From NCBI GenBank assembly GCA_964418835.1, contig CAYQNJ010000005.1:1-64000 (forward strand): DNA of 64,000 bases, given 5' to 3'. The notes under the pieces are model-generated. The model did no database searches. It was not told the DNA's origin and was given only the letters and a program-made list of their open reading frames with translations. A program made the translations under genes and the position numbers. This document shows, in pieces, positions 1-6,887 of the stretch (positions are counted from its first letter, which is position 1; each line of letters begins with the position of its first letter). Source of the stretch: UBA9076 sp964418835. Lineage in GTDB: Bacteria > Bacillota_I > Bacilli_A > Erysipelotrichales > Erysipelotrichaceae.

Positions 1-28
1 AAAATAATTACTTTTTTTACAAAATTAG

Positions 29-57
29 TTGCAATATTTTAAATACTAACATATAAT
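29..57 (+). promoter_or_regulatory. Promoter of the tRNA-Cys/tRNA-Leu unit
   Basis: A -35 box TTGCAA (29-34) and a perfect -10 box TATAAT (52-57) are separated by 17 bases. This is a near-consensus sigma-A promoter ending 25 bases before the tRNA-Cys gene. Confidence 0.8.
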
Positions 58-82
58 AATAAAGCACGATTTAAAGAATTGT

Positions 83-157
83 GGTTCCTTGGCCAAGCTG
101 GTAAGGCAATAGACTGCAACTCTGTGACCGCCGGTTCAAATCCGGCAGGAACCTCCA
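83..157 (+). tRNA. tRNA-Cys (GCA)
   Basis: The 75-nt cloverleaf has a 7-bp acceptor stem (GGTTCCT/AGGAACC), anticodon GCA in the loop ACTGCAAC, T-loop TTCAAAT and an encoded CCA end. It is the first gene of a two-tRNA unit with tRNA-Leu. Confidence 0.95.
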
Positions 158-161
158 AATT

Positions 162-248
162 GGGGCTGTGGCGGAATAGGCAGACGCATCGGACTTAAAA
201 TCCGGTGATGGAAACATCGTATGGGTTCAAGTCCCATCAGCCCCACCA
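162..248 (+). tRNA. tRNA-Leu (UAA)
   Basis: The class II tRNA of 87 nt has acceptor stem GGGGCTG/CAGCCCC, anticodon TAA, a long variable arm (GATGGAAACATC) and an encoded CCA. It begins 4 nt after tRNA-Cys and is followed by a terminator. Confidence 0.95.
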
Positions 249-255
249 TTCGATA

Positions 256-280
256 AAAGAGGCGAGTAACATCGCTTTTT
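256..280 (+). terminator. Terminator after tRNA-Leu
   Basis: A hairpin pairs GGCGA (261-265) with TCGCT (272-276) over a six-base loop. It is extended by A/T and G/T pairs and ends in a T run. Confidence 0.6.
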
Positions 281-323
281 ATTATAAATCTGAATTGTGC
301 ATAAAATATTACTCTTAAATTTC

Positions 324-352
324 TTGCATTAAATGGTTAATTTTGCTATTAT
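324..352 (+). promoter_or_regulatory. Promoter of the seven-tRNA cluster
   Basis: A -35 box TTGCAT (324-329) lies 17 bases from TATTAT (347-352), which overlaps a second good -10 candidate TATAAT (350-355). It sits 33 bases upstream of tRNA-Arg. Confidence 0.75.
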
Positions 353-385
353 AATGTAGCACTGTAAAATTTTTAGAGTGATTAT

Positions 386-462
386 GCGCCCATAGCTCAA
401 CTGGATAGAGCGTTTGACTACGGATCAAAAGGTTGTGGATTCGATTTCTGCTGGGCGCGCCA
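386..462 (+). tRNA. tRNA-Arg (ACG)
   Basis: The acceptor stem is GCGCCCA/TGGGCGC, the anticodon is ACG (read as ICG after TadA deamination in this family) and the CCA is encoded. The T-stem GTGGA/TCTGC contains two G-T wobbles, so it is weaker than in the neighbouring tRNAs. Confidence 0.93.
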
Positions 463-469
463 TAGAAAT

Positions 470-546
470 CGGGATGTAGCTCAGCTTGGTAGAGCACTTG
501 ATTTGGGATCAAGGGGTCACAGGTTCGAATCCTGCCATCCCGACCA
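470..546 (+). tRNA. tRNA-Pro (UGG)
   Basis: The acceptor stem is CGGGATG/CATCCCG, the anticodon is TGG in the loop TTTGGGA, and the T-arm is standard with an encoded CCA. Confidence 0.95.
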
Positions 547-557
547 TTGATTTATAT

Positions 558-634
558 GGCGAGGTAGCTTAGTTGGTCAGAGCGCTCGGTTCATACCCGG
601 GAGGTCGTGGGTTCGACTCCCACCCTCGCTACCA
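558..634 (+). tRNA. tRNA-Met (CAU), elongator
   Basis: The anticodon is CAT in the loop TTCATAC. The 1-72 position is a G-T pair and the anticodon stem lacks the three G-C pairs of initiators, so this is not the initiator. Its overall sequence resembles the Bacillus elongator tRNA-Met, while the CAU tRNA at 651 resembles the lysidine-type Ile tRNA. That assignment is by family resemblance. Confidence 0.8.
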
Positions 635-650
635 TTTTGTAGCAATAAAC

Positions 651-727
651 GGACCCTTAGCTCAGTTGGTCAGAGCTACCGGCTCATAACCGGTTGGTCG
701 TAGGTTCGAGTCCTACAGGGTCCACCA
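651..727 (+). tRNA. tRNA-Ile2 (CAU, lysidine type)
   Basis: The anticodon is CAT in the loop CTCATAA, with stem ACCGG/CCGGT and acceptor GGACCCT/AGGGTCC. This pattern matches minor tRNA-Ile, whose CAU is modified by TilS to read AUA. An elongator Met identity cannot be fully excluded by eye. Confidence 0.75.
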
Positions 728-735
728 TAAATATT

Positions 736-826
736 GGAGGAATACCCAAGTGGTTGAAGGGTCCGGTCTTGAAAACCGGTAGGTCGGGAAACTGGCGCCT
801 GGGTTCGAATCCCAGTTCCTCCGCCA
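736..826 (+). tRNA. tRNA-Ser (UGA)
   Basis: The class II tRNA of 91 nt has acceptor stem GGAGGAA/TTCCTCC, anticodon TGA in the loop CTTGAAA, a long variable arm (TCGGGAAACTGGCG region) and an encoded CCA. Confidence 0.95.
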
Positions 827-847
827 TCTAAAAGATTTATTTAATAT

Positions 848-924
<77 letters not shown>

Positions 925-926
925 AT

Positions 927-1002
927 GGTCCTGTAGCTCAGTTGGTAGAGCAATGGACTGAAAATCCATGTGTCGCCGGTTCAATCCCGGCTGGGACCAC
1001 CA
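927..1002 (+). tRNA. tRNA-Phe (GAA)
   Basis: The anticodon is GAA in the loop CTGAAAA, the acceptor stem is GGTCCTG/TGGGACC with two wobble pairs, and CCA is encoded. It is the last gene of the cluster, two bases after tRNA-fMet. Confidence 0.95.
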
Positions 1003-1014
1003 TTTGGTTATAAA

Positions 1015-1040
1015 GCATTCAATTTATTGGATGCTTTTTT
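1015..1040 (+). terminator. Terminator of the tRNA cluster
   Basis: The stem GCATTCAA (1015-1022) pairs with TTGGATGC (1027-1034) and is followed by six T. Confidence 0.85.
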
Positions 1041-1069
1041 CATTAAAATGCTCTTTACTACTTTAAGTT

Positions 1070-1102
1070 ACCTACCTTTGTTATAATTTAGTAAAGGTAG
1101 GT
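1070..1102 (+). promoter_or_regulatory. Extended -10 promoter inside an SD/anti-SD inverted repeat
   Basis: A perfect 10-bp inverted repeat, ACCTACCTTT (1070-1079) and AAAGGTAGGT (1093-1102), flanks a 13-base spacer. The spacer carries TATAAT (1082-1087), and T1079-G1080 supply the TGn element. The 3' arm is also the Shine-Dalgarno region of the gene at 1109, and the 5' arm resembles the 16S anti-SD. It could be a repressor operator or a hairpin that silences read-through transcripts. Confidence 0.55.
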
Positions 1103-1108
1103 ATTAAT

Positions 1109-1450
1109 ATGGAATATAATGATATTAAATCTAGATTTCCTTTAAGAGATAAAGGAAAGGGTATGAAAGATGAGTTCTATTGGGCGGTTAGTACATTTAT
1201 TGAAGGAATAAATAATGGTGAATTTGAACTTTATGCTGGAGATTGTAAACTAGAAGATATAAAAGAATATAAAGAAAACAATAAAGCATTATTCTTAAAA
1301 CACTACATTAGACATAAAGATACTAATGAATTCTTTTACTTAGGCTCTGATTGTGGTGGAAGTCCTGTGGGATATATGGTTGAATATCTTCCTAATAACT
1401 TACACTTACTATGTAGAAATAGAATTGGTACATTTTTTGAAAGGGAGTAA
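1109..1450 (+). CDS. Hypothetical protein, 113 aa
   Basis: I do not recognise this protein. It is a small soluble polypeptide with no signal peptide or membrane segment, rich in charged residues. Four cysteines (in YAGDCK, SDCGG and LLCRN contexts) are irregularly spaced. The ATG at 1109 follows AAAGGTAGGT by 6 bases. The gene ends 4 bases before the acetyltransferase at 1455, and the acetyltransferase's Shine-Dalgarno lies in this gene's last codons, so the two form an operon. Expression is probably controlled by the promoter and inverted repeat at 1070-1102. A role linked to acetyltransfer is only guilt by association. Confidence 0.75.
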   Translation: MEYNDIKSRFPLRDKGKGMKDEFYWAVSTFIEGINNGEFELYAGDCKLEDIKEYKENNKALFLKHYIRHKDTNEFFYLGSDCGGSPVGYMVEYLPNNLHLLCRNRIGTFFERE

Positions 1451-1454
1451 TTAT

Positions 1455-2012
1455 ATGAGTGAAAAAGAAAAGATGTTATCTGGGCTTATATATGATGCTA
1501 ATAATGATGATAATTTATTAAAAGAAAGAGACATCGCAAAAGATTTATGTTTTGAATTTAATAATACAAAACCTTCTGATTCATTAACTCAAGAAGGCAT
1601 ATTAAACAAACTAAACATAAAAAAAGGAGATAATGTTACTGTGATTGCTCCGTTTTATTGTGATTATGGATATAATATAGAAATAGGTAATAACTTCTTT
1701 TCTAATCATAATTTAATTATTTTAGATGCTAATAAGGTTAAGTTTGGAAATGATGTTTATATCGCTTGTAATTGTGGTTTTTATACATCAGGACATCCAA
1801 TTGATTATAAAGAAAGAAATAAAGGTTTAGAATATGCATATCCTATTACAGTAGGTGATAATGTATGGATAGGATCTAATGTTTCAGTATTGCCTGGAGT
1901 TAGTATTGGTAGTAATGTAGTTATTGGTGCAGGTAGTGTTGTGAATAAGGATATACCTGATAATGTAATAGCTGTTGGTAATCCTTGTAAAGTAATAAAA
2001 GAAATCAAGTAG
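1455..2012 (+). CDS. Sugar O-acetyltransferase, LacA/Maa (left-handed beta-helix) family
   Basis: The 185-aa protein has an N-terminal acetyltransferase (Mac) helix region with the typical opening SEKEKMLSG. A hexapeptide-repeat beta-helix follows, ending VIGAGSVVNKDIPDNVIAVGNP, the classical signature of maltose/galactoside acetyltransferases. The motif TSGHP contains the catalytic His of the family. It would transfer acetyl from acetyl-CoA to a sugar hydroxyl in the cytosol; the sugar is not evident. I chose the ATG at 1455 because AAAGGGAG lies 7 bases upstream. An upstream in-frame start would run through the preceding gene. It is second in the operon begun at 1109. Confidence 0.88.
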   Translation: MSEKEKMLSGLIYDANNDDNLLKERDIAKDLCFEFNNTKPSDSLTQEGILNKLNIKKGDNVTVIAPFYCDYGYNIEIGNNFFSNHNLIILDANKVKFGNDVYIACNCGFYTSGHPIDYKERNKGLEYAYPITVGDNVWIGSNVSVLPGVSIGSNVVIGAGSVVNKDIPDNVIAVGNPCKVIKEIK

Positions 2013-2033
2013 AAATAATCCTTCTACTTTTTG
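2007..2033 (+). terminator. Terminator after the acetyltransferase
   Basis: AAGTAGAA (2007-2014) pairs with TTCTACTT (2022-2029) and is followed by T. The stop codon of the acetyltransferase lies inside the stem, and the next gene's -10 box starts 10 bases after the hairpin. Confidence 0.75.
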
Positions 2034-2035
2034 TA

Positions 2036-2050
2036 TGCTATAATACTTGC
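2036..2050 (+). promoter_or_regulatory. Extended -10 promoter that predicts a leaderless mRNA
   Basis: TG-C-TATAAT (2036-2044) ends only six bases before the ATG at 2051. Transcription would therefore start at or beside the start codon. No Shine-Dalgarno sequence lies between them. Confidence 0.6.
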
Positions 2051-3073
2051 ATGGAATATATAAAGAATATCAGTATAAAAGAATTTGATGAATACTCTAA
2101 AAACCATCAGTACAATAGTATCTTTCAAAGCTCTAGTTGGGCTAAAACAAAATCAAATTGGAAACCATTATATGTTGGTATAAAAGATAAAAATGAATTA
2201 GTAGGTGCTTCATTAGTATTATTAAGAAGATTACCATTAAACTTTTATTTTGCCTATATGCCAAGAGGTCCATTATTAGATTTTAATAATAAAACAATAG
2301 TAGATTTGTTCTTTAAAAACTTAAAAAAACATTTAAGAAAAGAAAATGTTTTATTATGTAAATTTGATCCAAATGTAGTTATAGAAGAAATAGATTTTAA
2401 AGAAAAAGATTTAATAAAAGATATTAAAGATGATAGTTTTGTGTCAAGGTTTAAAGGATTAGGAATTGATCATGTTGGATATACATTATTAATAAAAGAT
2501 ACTATTCAACCTAGAATACAATTAGAACTTGAAACAAATGATTATGAAAATACTATACCTAAAAAAACAATGAAAAAGATAAAAAGTAGTTTTAATAAGG
2601 GTGTTGTTATTGTTAATGAGAAAAATAATGTAGATAGTTTATCTAAGATGATAGATTTTACTAAGTCTAGACATAATATAAATTTAAGAAATAAAGAATA
2701 CTTTAAGAATTTATTAGATTCATTTAATGAAGATGCATGTGTATTAAGTGCTTACTATGAAGATAATCTAATTAGTTCTTGTTTACTAGTTAAATGTAAT
2801 AATACCACAGAGATACTTTACTCTGGTTACGATGATGAGTTTAAGCATTATAATTCTACATACCCACTAAGGTTAGAAGCAATTAAATGGGCAAAAGATA
2901 ATGGTTGTAAGTATTTTAGCTTTGGCGGGGTAGAAGGTACTCTAGATGATGGTTTAACGATGTTTAAATCAAGTTTTAATCCAAAGATAAAGGTTTATAT
3001 AGGAGAGTTTAATTTAAAGCCTATGACTTTATTAAGTGATGTTTTTAAACTTGTTTACAAATATTTTAAATAA
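2051..3073 (+). CDS. FemABX-family peptidoglycan bridge aminoacyltransferase
   Basis: The 340-aa length and sequence fit FemX/FemA-type enzymes, which add an amino acid from aminoacyl-tRNA to the lipid II stem peptide. Seen here are the N-terminal motif QSSSWAKTK, the segment YMPRGPLLDF that contacts substrate in the family, and the C-terminal GNAT-like half with FSFGGVEGTLDDG and GLTMFKSSF. The long helical arm of FemA is absent, as in FemX. The ATG at 2051 has no Shine-Dalgarno and follows the -10 box by six bases. No alternative Met occurs before about residue 78, so I keep this start. The organism must make cross-bridged peptidoglycan; the amino acid added is unknown. Confidence 0.85.
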   Translation: MEYIKNISIKEFDEYSKNHQYNSIFQSSSWAKTKSNWKPLYVGIKDKNELVGASLVLLRRLPLNFYFAYMPRGPLLDFNNKTIVDLFFKNLKKHLRKENVLLCKFDPNVVIEEIDFKEKDLIKDIKDDSFVSRFKGLGIDHVGYTLLIKDTIQPRIQLELETNDYENTIPKKTMKKIKSSFNKGVVIVNEKNNVDSLSKMIDFTKSRHNINLRNKEYFKNLLDSFNEDACVLSAYYEDNLISSCLLVKCNNTTEILYSGYDDEFKHYNSTYPLRLEAIKWAKDNGCKYFSFGGVEGTLDDGLTMFKSSFNPKIKVYIGEFNLKPMTLLSDVFKLVYKYFK

Positions 3074-3083
3074 AGGATGATTT

Positions 3084-3881
3084 ATGATCACAAAGAAATA
3101 TAATGTTTTTTATGCATGTGTATTTTTAGTTTTGATAACTATAGGTACTTTTAATGATTTTCAAATATCAAGTTACTTGTTTAATACAAATAGTTTATTT
3201 GGTAGATTACTAGCAAGCTATGGAATGTTTCCAGCAACGTTTTTAATTATGGTTTCTAGTTTTGTGTTTATGTTTAATACAGATAAATTATATTTTAAAT
3301 TAATTGGTGTTTTATTATTAATTGGATCATTTTATTTTGGTATAACTAATGGTTATGAATATAACTTGGGTTTAAACATAATACAATCTAGCATAGTTTC
3401 AATATTTGTTTATTTTATTCCTTCAATATTTTTATATAAGTATTTAAATAGAAATAAAGAAAATTTATTTAGATTAGCATTAACTATAGTATTAGTTATT
3501 TTATTACAGTTATTAATTGTAAATATAATTAAACTAATATGGTTAAGACCAAGGATGATATTAATTATGGGTGAAAGTAATGTTGGATTCATGCCTTGGT
3601 ATGTAAAAGGTAAGTATATAGGTGATATTAAGTTAGATTTAATTAAGTCATTTCCAAGTGCACATACATCTACTGCAGCGAGTATATTATTGATGTTTTT
3701 GATAAATAAAAAACATCAGATAGTTAATTACATTGTAATCATTACTTTTATTTTGATGGTTGGTTTATCTAGAATGATTGTAGGTGCACACTTTCTTACT
3801 GATATATCCTTTGGAGCTTTGATTACTTTAATTGTTTATAATGTGGTTGTTAAATATACTTATGGTAAAGATATCACCTAG
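3084..3881 (+). CDS. PAP2-family membrane phosphatase
   Basis: The 265-aa integral membrane protein has about six hydrophobic segments. All three PAP2 phosphatase motifs are present: K150xxxxRPR157, PSAH at 191-194, and SRxxxGAHFLTD at 229-240 with the catalytic His and Asp. The family removes phosphate from lipid phosphates such as undecaprenyl pyrophosphate or phosphatidic acid at the outer membrane face. The position 10 bases after a FemABX gene favours recycling of the lipid carrier for peptidoglycan, but that is inference. Start ATG follows AAAGGATG by 4 bases. It is probably cotranscribed with the femABX gene. Confidence 0.87.
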   Translation: MITKKYNVFYACVFLVLITIGTFNDFQISSYLFNTNSLFGRLLASYGMFPATFLIMVSSFVFMFNTDKLYFKLIGVLLLIGSFYFGITNGYEYNLGLNIIQSSIVSIFVYFIPSIFLYKYLNRNKENLFRLALTIVLVILLQLLIVNIIKLIWLRPRMILIMGESNVGFMPWYVKGKYIGDIKLDLIKSFPSAHTSTAASILLMFLINKKHQIVNYIVIITFILMVGLSRMIVGAHFLTDISFGALITLIVYNVVVKYTYGKDIT

Positions 3882-3928
3882 TTTTAATGATTATGTGAAT
3901 GTGTGTGAAATAGATAATCTTCATTGAA

Positions 3929-3956
3929 TTTTCACAATTAAGTCATAAAATATAAT
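3929..3956 (+). promoter_or_regulatory. Promoter of the zinc-ribbon membrane protein
   Basis: TTTTCA (3929-3934) lies 16 bases from TATAAT (3951-3956). The -35 side overlaps one arm of a 7-bp inverted repeat (TGTGAAA 3904-3910, TTTCACA 3930-3936) that might be an operator. Because the -10 abuts an ATG at 3958, translation must begin at the later ATG at 3973. Confidence 0.6.
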
Positions 3957-3972
3957 TATGGTAAGGACTTTT

Positions 3973-4374
3973 ATGAATAAATTTAAAAATGTATTGATTG
4001 AATTTATGAGAGGTCGCTATGGTGGCGATCAACTTAATAATGCATTGATTACTTTAGGATTTGTTTTTTGGATAATAAATATATTTTTAAGAAATCCAGC
4101 TCTAATGATGTTGGTAAATATTATAATGATATATTCACTATTCAGAAGTTTCTCTAAAAACATTTGGACTAGACAAAAAGAAAATATGAGGTTTTTGGAG
4201 TTAACTAAGAATCTAAGATGTGGTATAAAAGTAAATAAATTAAATATGACAGATAAAACATCTAAATACTTTATTTGTCCTAATTGTAAACAAATGGTTA
4301 AAGTACCAAGAGGAAAGGGTAAGATTGAAATTAGTTGTCCTAGATGTAATACAAAATTTGATAGAAAAAGTTAA
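3973..4374 (+). CDS. Membrane protein with C-terminal zinc ribbon, 133 aa
   Basis: One or two hydrophobic segments lie at about residues 25-60 (LITLGFVFWIINIF and LMMLVNIIMIYSLF). They are followed by a basic linker and a zinc ribbon near the C-terminus: FICPNCKQ, then SCPRCNTKF, a CxxC-CxxC pair. Similar small proteins are widespread in Firmicutes with no firm function. The ATG at 3958 touches the -10 box and cannot be in the transcript. The ATG at 3973, preceded by TAAGGA at 5 bases, is taken as the start. It is monocistronic and followed by a terminator. Confidence 0.8.
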   Translation: MNKFKNVLIEFMRGRYGGDQLNNALITLGFVFWIINIFLRNPALMMLVNIIMIYSLFRSFSKNIWTRQKENMRFLELTKNLRCGIKVNKLNMTDKTSKYFICPNCKQMVKVPRGKGKIEISCPRCNTKFDRKS

Positions 4375-4385
4375 ATGAAAAAAAA

Positions 4386-4430
4386 TAAAAAGCATACTGA
4401 ATCGTAAATGATAAAGTATGTTTTTTATTT
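4386..4430. terminator. Bidirectional terminator hairpin
   Basis: CATACT (4393-4398) pairs with AGTATG (4415-4420). An A run lies on the left and six T on the right, so it can end both the + gene at 3973 and the - gene at 4523. The loop is long (16 bases). Confidence 0.6.
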
Positions 4431-4522
4431 GGTTTTCTTAATTAAATAGTTACTAAACTAATATATAAAATAGAAAGTTAATGAAATTATATAAAGGTAT
4501 TTATCCTTAATAAGAATAATCT

Positions 4523-6187
4523 CTAACTTTTTTCTACTTTTATTTCATACACATGTGCTTCAAATGGTTCTAAAACCATATTACTTACTAAGTTTTTTGG
4601 CTTGTAGTTACTTAATATATGTTTAAACTTATAGTTATCTTTTAATATAAACTCTCTAGATTTTTTATCTAAGTTGATAATAATAAGTAATGATTCAACT
4701 TTATAGCTTCTTATGTATGAAAGAATATAAGGATGTTCCTTTTGTATATCTTTATAACTTCCATAACATAGTGAAGGATACTCTTTTCTTAAATTAATAC
4801 ACTTTTTATAAAAGTAAAGAATAGAATCTTTGTCTTTTAAATTATCTTCTACATTAATTTGTTTGTAGTTAGGATTCAGATATATCCATGGTTTTACATT
4901 GCTAAACCCTGCATATTTATCATTACTCCAATGAATAGGAGTTCTTGCATTATCTCTAGTCACATAACTCGCAATCTTTTTTGCAATAAAACTAGGCACA
5001 TGTAACATCCTTGTCATGGCTTTATATGAATTAAAACATTCTGGATCTTTCCAATCTTTATATGATAGTTTAGGGTTAGTCATTCCTATTTCTTCACCTT
5101 GATAAATAAAAGGAGTTCCATACAAGGTGAAGTTATAAAGTGCTAAAGCTTTTGCACTTTCTTTATAATATTTTTTTACATCCCCAAATCTTTCAAGGTG
5201 TCTTTTATGGTCATGATTAGAAAGATAATTACCGATATATCCATCATTTTCATACATAGAGTTTTGCCATAAAGAAGTAACTTCTTTAAAGTCTTTAATA
5301 CTAAATCTATATCCTTTTCTAAAGTCATACTTTCCTAGTTGTCCATATCCAAGCATTGCTAAGTCAAATTGAAAAGTCATATTTAACTCTTTGTTTTTAG
5401 GATTGGTGTATTCAATAGCTGAAGAAGGTGTTACTAGTACTGCTTCTCCTAAACCTAAAGCATCATACTTACTTAACACTTCTTTCTTCATTTCTTTTAA
5501 ATAATCTTTAACCTTATCTCCATCAATTATTAACTCATTTGGAAATTGAAATCCTTTTAAATGAGGGTCTTTACTAGGTAAACCTTCTTTTTTATCTATA
5601 GTATTTATTACATCCATCCTAAAACCAAAAACACCCTTATCAAGGTAATACTTCATAATATTATAAATTTCTTTTCTAACTTCTTCATTACTCCAATTTA
5701 AATCAGCTTGAGTAGGAGAAAATGTTGTTAGATAGTAATCATCATTGTGTTTAACCCAAGCACTGTTTCCAAAAAAACTTAACCAATTATTTGGTAATTC
5801 ACCTTTTTTAAAAAAGTAATAATCTCTATATTTACTATTAGGATTGTTTAATGCTTCTACAAACCACTTATGAGAAGTACTTGTATGATTTGCGACTAAG
5901 TCCATTATTATTTCTATATCTCTTTTTTTAGCTTTCAAAAGTAAATTATCAAAATCTTCCATAGTTCCAAACTCTGAATTAATACTGTAATAATCTGATA
6001 TATCATAACCATAATCATCATTAGGACTTTCATATATTGGACTTAACCATATAGCATCTATCCCTAAATCTTTTAAATAATCTAACTTAGAAATTATCCC
6101 ATTTATATCTCCAATACCATCATTATTTGAATCTTTAAACGATCTTGGCCATATTTGATATATTGTCATTTTCTTATAATCTTTCAT
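4523..6187 (-). CDS. GH13 alpha-glucosidase (oligo-1,6-glucosidase/trehalose-6-phosphate hydrolase type)
   Basis: The 554-aa length matches GH13 exo-alpha-glucosidases. Motifs in order are YQIWPRSFKDSNNDGIGD, DLVANHTS (region I), GFRMDVIN with the nucleophile Asp (region II), GLGEAV with the acid/base Glu (region III) and YLSNHDHKR (region IV). It hydrolyses alpha-1,6 or related glucosides in the cytosol; no signal peptide is seen. AAGGA precedes the fourth-codon ATG at 6187 by 8 bases, whereas the upstream ATGs at 6196 and 6193 overlap the ribosome binding site, so 6187 is preferred. No sugar transporter or PTS gene is adjacent, so the exact substrate is open. Confidence 0.88.
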   Translation of the reverse strand: MKDYKKMTIYQIWPRSFKDSNNDGIGDINGIISKLDYLKDLGIDAIWLSPIYESPNDDYGYDISDYYSINSEFGTMEDFDNLLLKAKKRDIEIIMDLVANHTSTSHKWFVEALNNPNSKYRDYYFFKKGELPNNWLSFFGNSAWVKHNDDYYLTTFSPTQADLNWSNEEVRKEIYNIMKYYLDKGVFGFRMDVINTIDKKEGLPSKDPHLKGFQFPNELIIDGDKVKDYLKEMKKEVLSKYDALGLGEAVLVTPSSAIEYTNPKNKELNMTFQFDLAMLGYGQLGKYDFRKGYRFSIKDFKEVTSLWQNSMYENDGYIGNYLSNHDHKRHLERFGDVKKYYKESAKALALYNFTLYGTPFIYQGEEIGMTNPKLSYKDWKDPECFNSYKAMTRMLHVPSFIAKKIASYVTRDNARTPIHWSNDKYAGFSNVKPWIYLNPNYKQINVEDNLKDKDSILYFYKKCINLRKEYPSLCYGSYKDIQKEHPYILSYIRSYKVESLLIIINLDKKSREFILKDNYKFKHILSNYKPKNLVSNMVLEPFEAHVYEIKVEKS

Positions 6188-6217
6188 AACCATCATCCTT
6201 CTATTAACTATATTTTC

Positions 6218-6227
6218 ATTATATAAT
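6218..6227. promoter_or_regulatory. Palindromic -10 element shared by divergent genes
   Basis: The decamer ATTATATAAT is its own reverse complement and reads TATAAT on both strands. It lies about 31 bases from the GH13 start (-) and 28 bases from the HAD phosphatase start (+). It looks like a symmetric bidirectional promoter core. Confidence 0.55.
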
Positions 6228-6254
6228 GCTTTTTAGAAAGAATGGTTATTACTT

Positions 6255-6872
6255 ATGATTAAAAATATTATTTGGGATTTTGATGGTACACTATTTGATA
6301 CATATCCTACTATTACAAAAGGTCATTTATATGCATTAAATGATTTAGGAATAATAGAAGAGTATGAAACTATATATGGTAATTTAAAAATATCTTCATC
6401 TTTTAATGATGATTATTTATATAATAAATACAAATTAGAAGAAGATTATAAGTTAAATGTTAATAAATACATAGAATTACACAATGACTTTAAACCATTT
6501 CCTAGTGTTGAAGATATACTAAAGGAAATAGTAGATAATGGTGGATTTAACTTTATGAACACACACAGAGGTTATTCTAGTATTAAATACTGTAAGATGT
6601 TTGATTTAGATAAATACTTTAAGGAATATGTCACAATAAGAAATGAGTTTAATAAAAAACCAGATCCTGAATCTAATGAATATCTAATAAATAAATATAA
6701 TTTAAACAAAGAAGAAACACTAATGATAGGGGATAGAGATTTAGATATAGAATCAGGCATTAACGCAAATATAAAAACATGTTTCTGTGATTTTGATGGA
6801 ATAAAGATTACATCAAAAGCTGATATAATAATTAAAAACTTTGAAGAATTAAAAAAAGAAATCTATAAGTAA
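6255..6872 (+). CDS. HAD-superfamily phosphatase (phosphoglycolate phosphatase-like)
   Basis: The 205-aa protein starts IIWDFDGTLFDTYPT, the HAD motif I with the two catalytic Asp. Motif II is NTHRG, motif III centres on the Lys of KKPDPES, and motif IV is MIGDRDLDIESG. A helical cap domain lies between residues of about 20 and 80. It removes phosphate from small metabolites; the substrate cannot be told. No good Shine-Dalgarno is present (AGAAAG is 17 bases upstream), so initiation is probably weak. Its stop codon overlaps the rhomboid gene on the other strand by 10 bases inside a shared terminator. Confidence 0.87.
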   Translation: MIKNIIWDFDGTLFDTYPTITKGHLYALNDLGIIEEYETIYGNLKISSSFNDDYLYNKYKLEEDYKLNVNKYIELHNDFKPFPSVEDILKEIVDNGGFNFMNTHRGYSSIKYCKMFDLDKYFKEYVTIRNEFNKKPDPESNEYLINKYNLNKEETLMIGDRDLDIESGINANIKTCFCDFDGIKITSKADIIIKNFEELKKEIYK

Positions 6873-6887
6873 GATTTCTTTTTTTCT
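6851..6887. terminator. Bidirectional terminator inside overlapping gene ends
   Basis: AAAAAAAGAAATC (6851-6863) and GATTTCTTTTTTT (from 6873) form a symmetric hairpin with A/T flanks. It terminates the HAD gene (+) and the rhomboid gene (-), whose coding ends overlap within it. Confidence 0.8.

Noticed and set aside
315..512. Open reading frame on the - strand across tRNA-Arg and tRNA-Pro.
   Set aside because: It is antisense to two clear tRNA genes and has no ribosome binding site.
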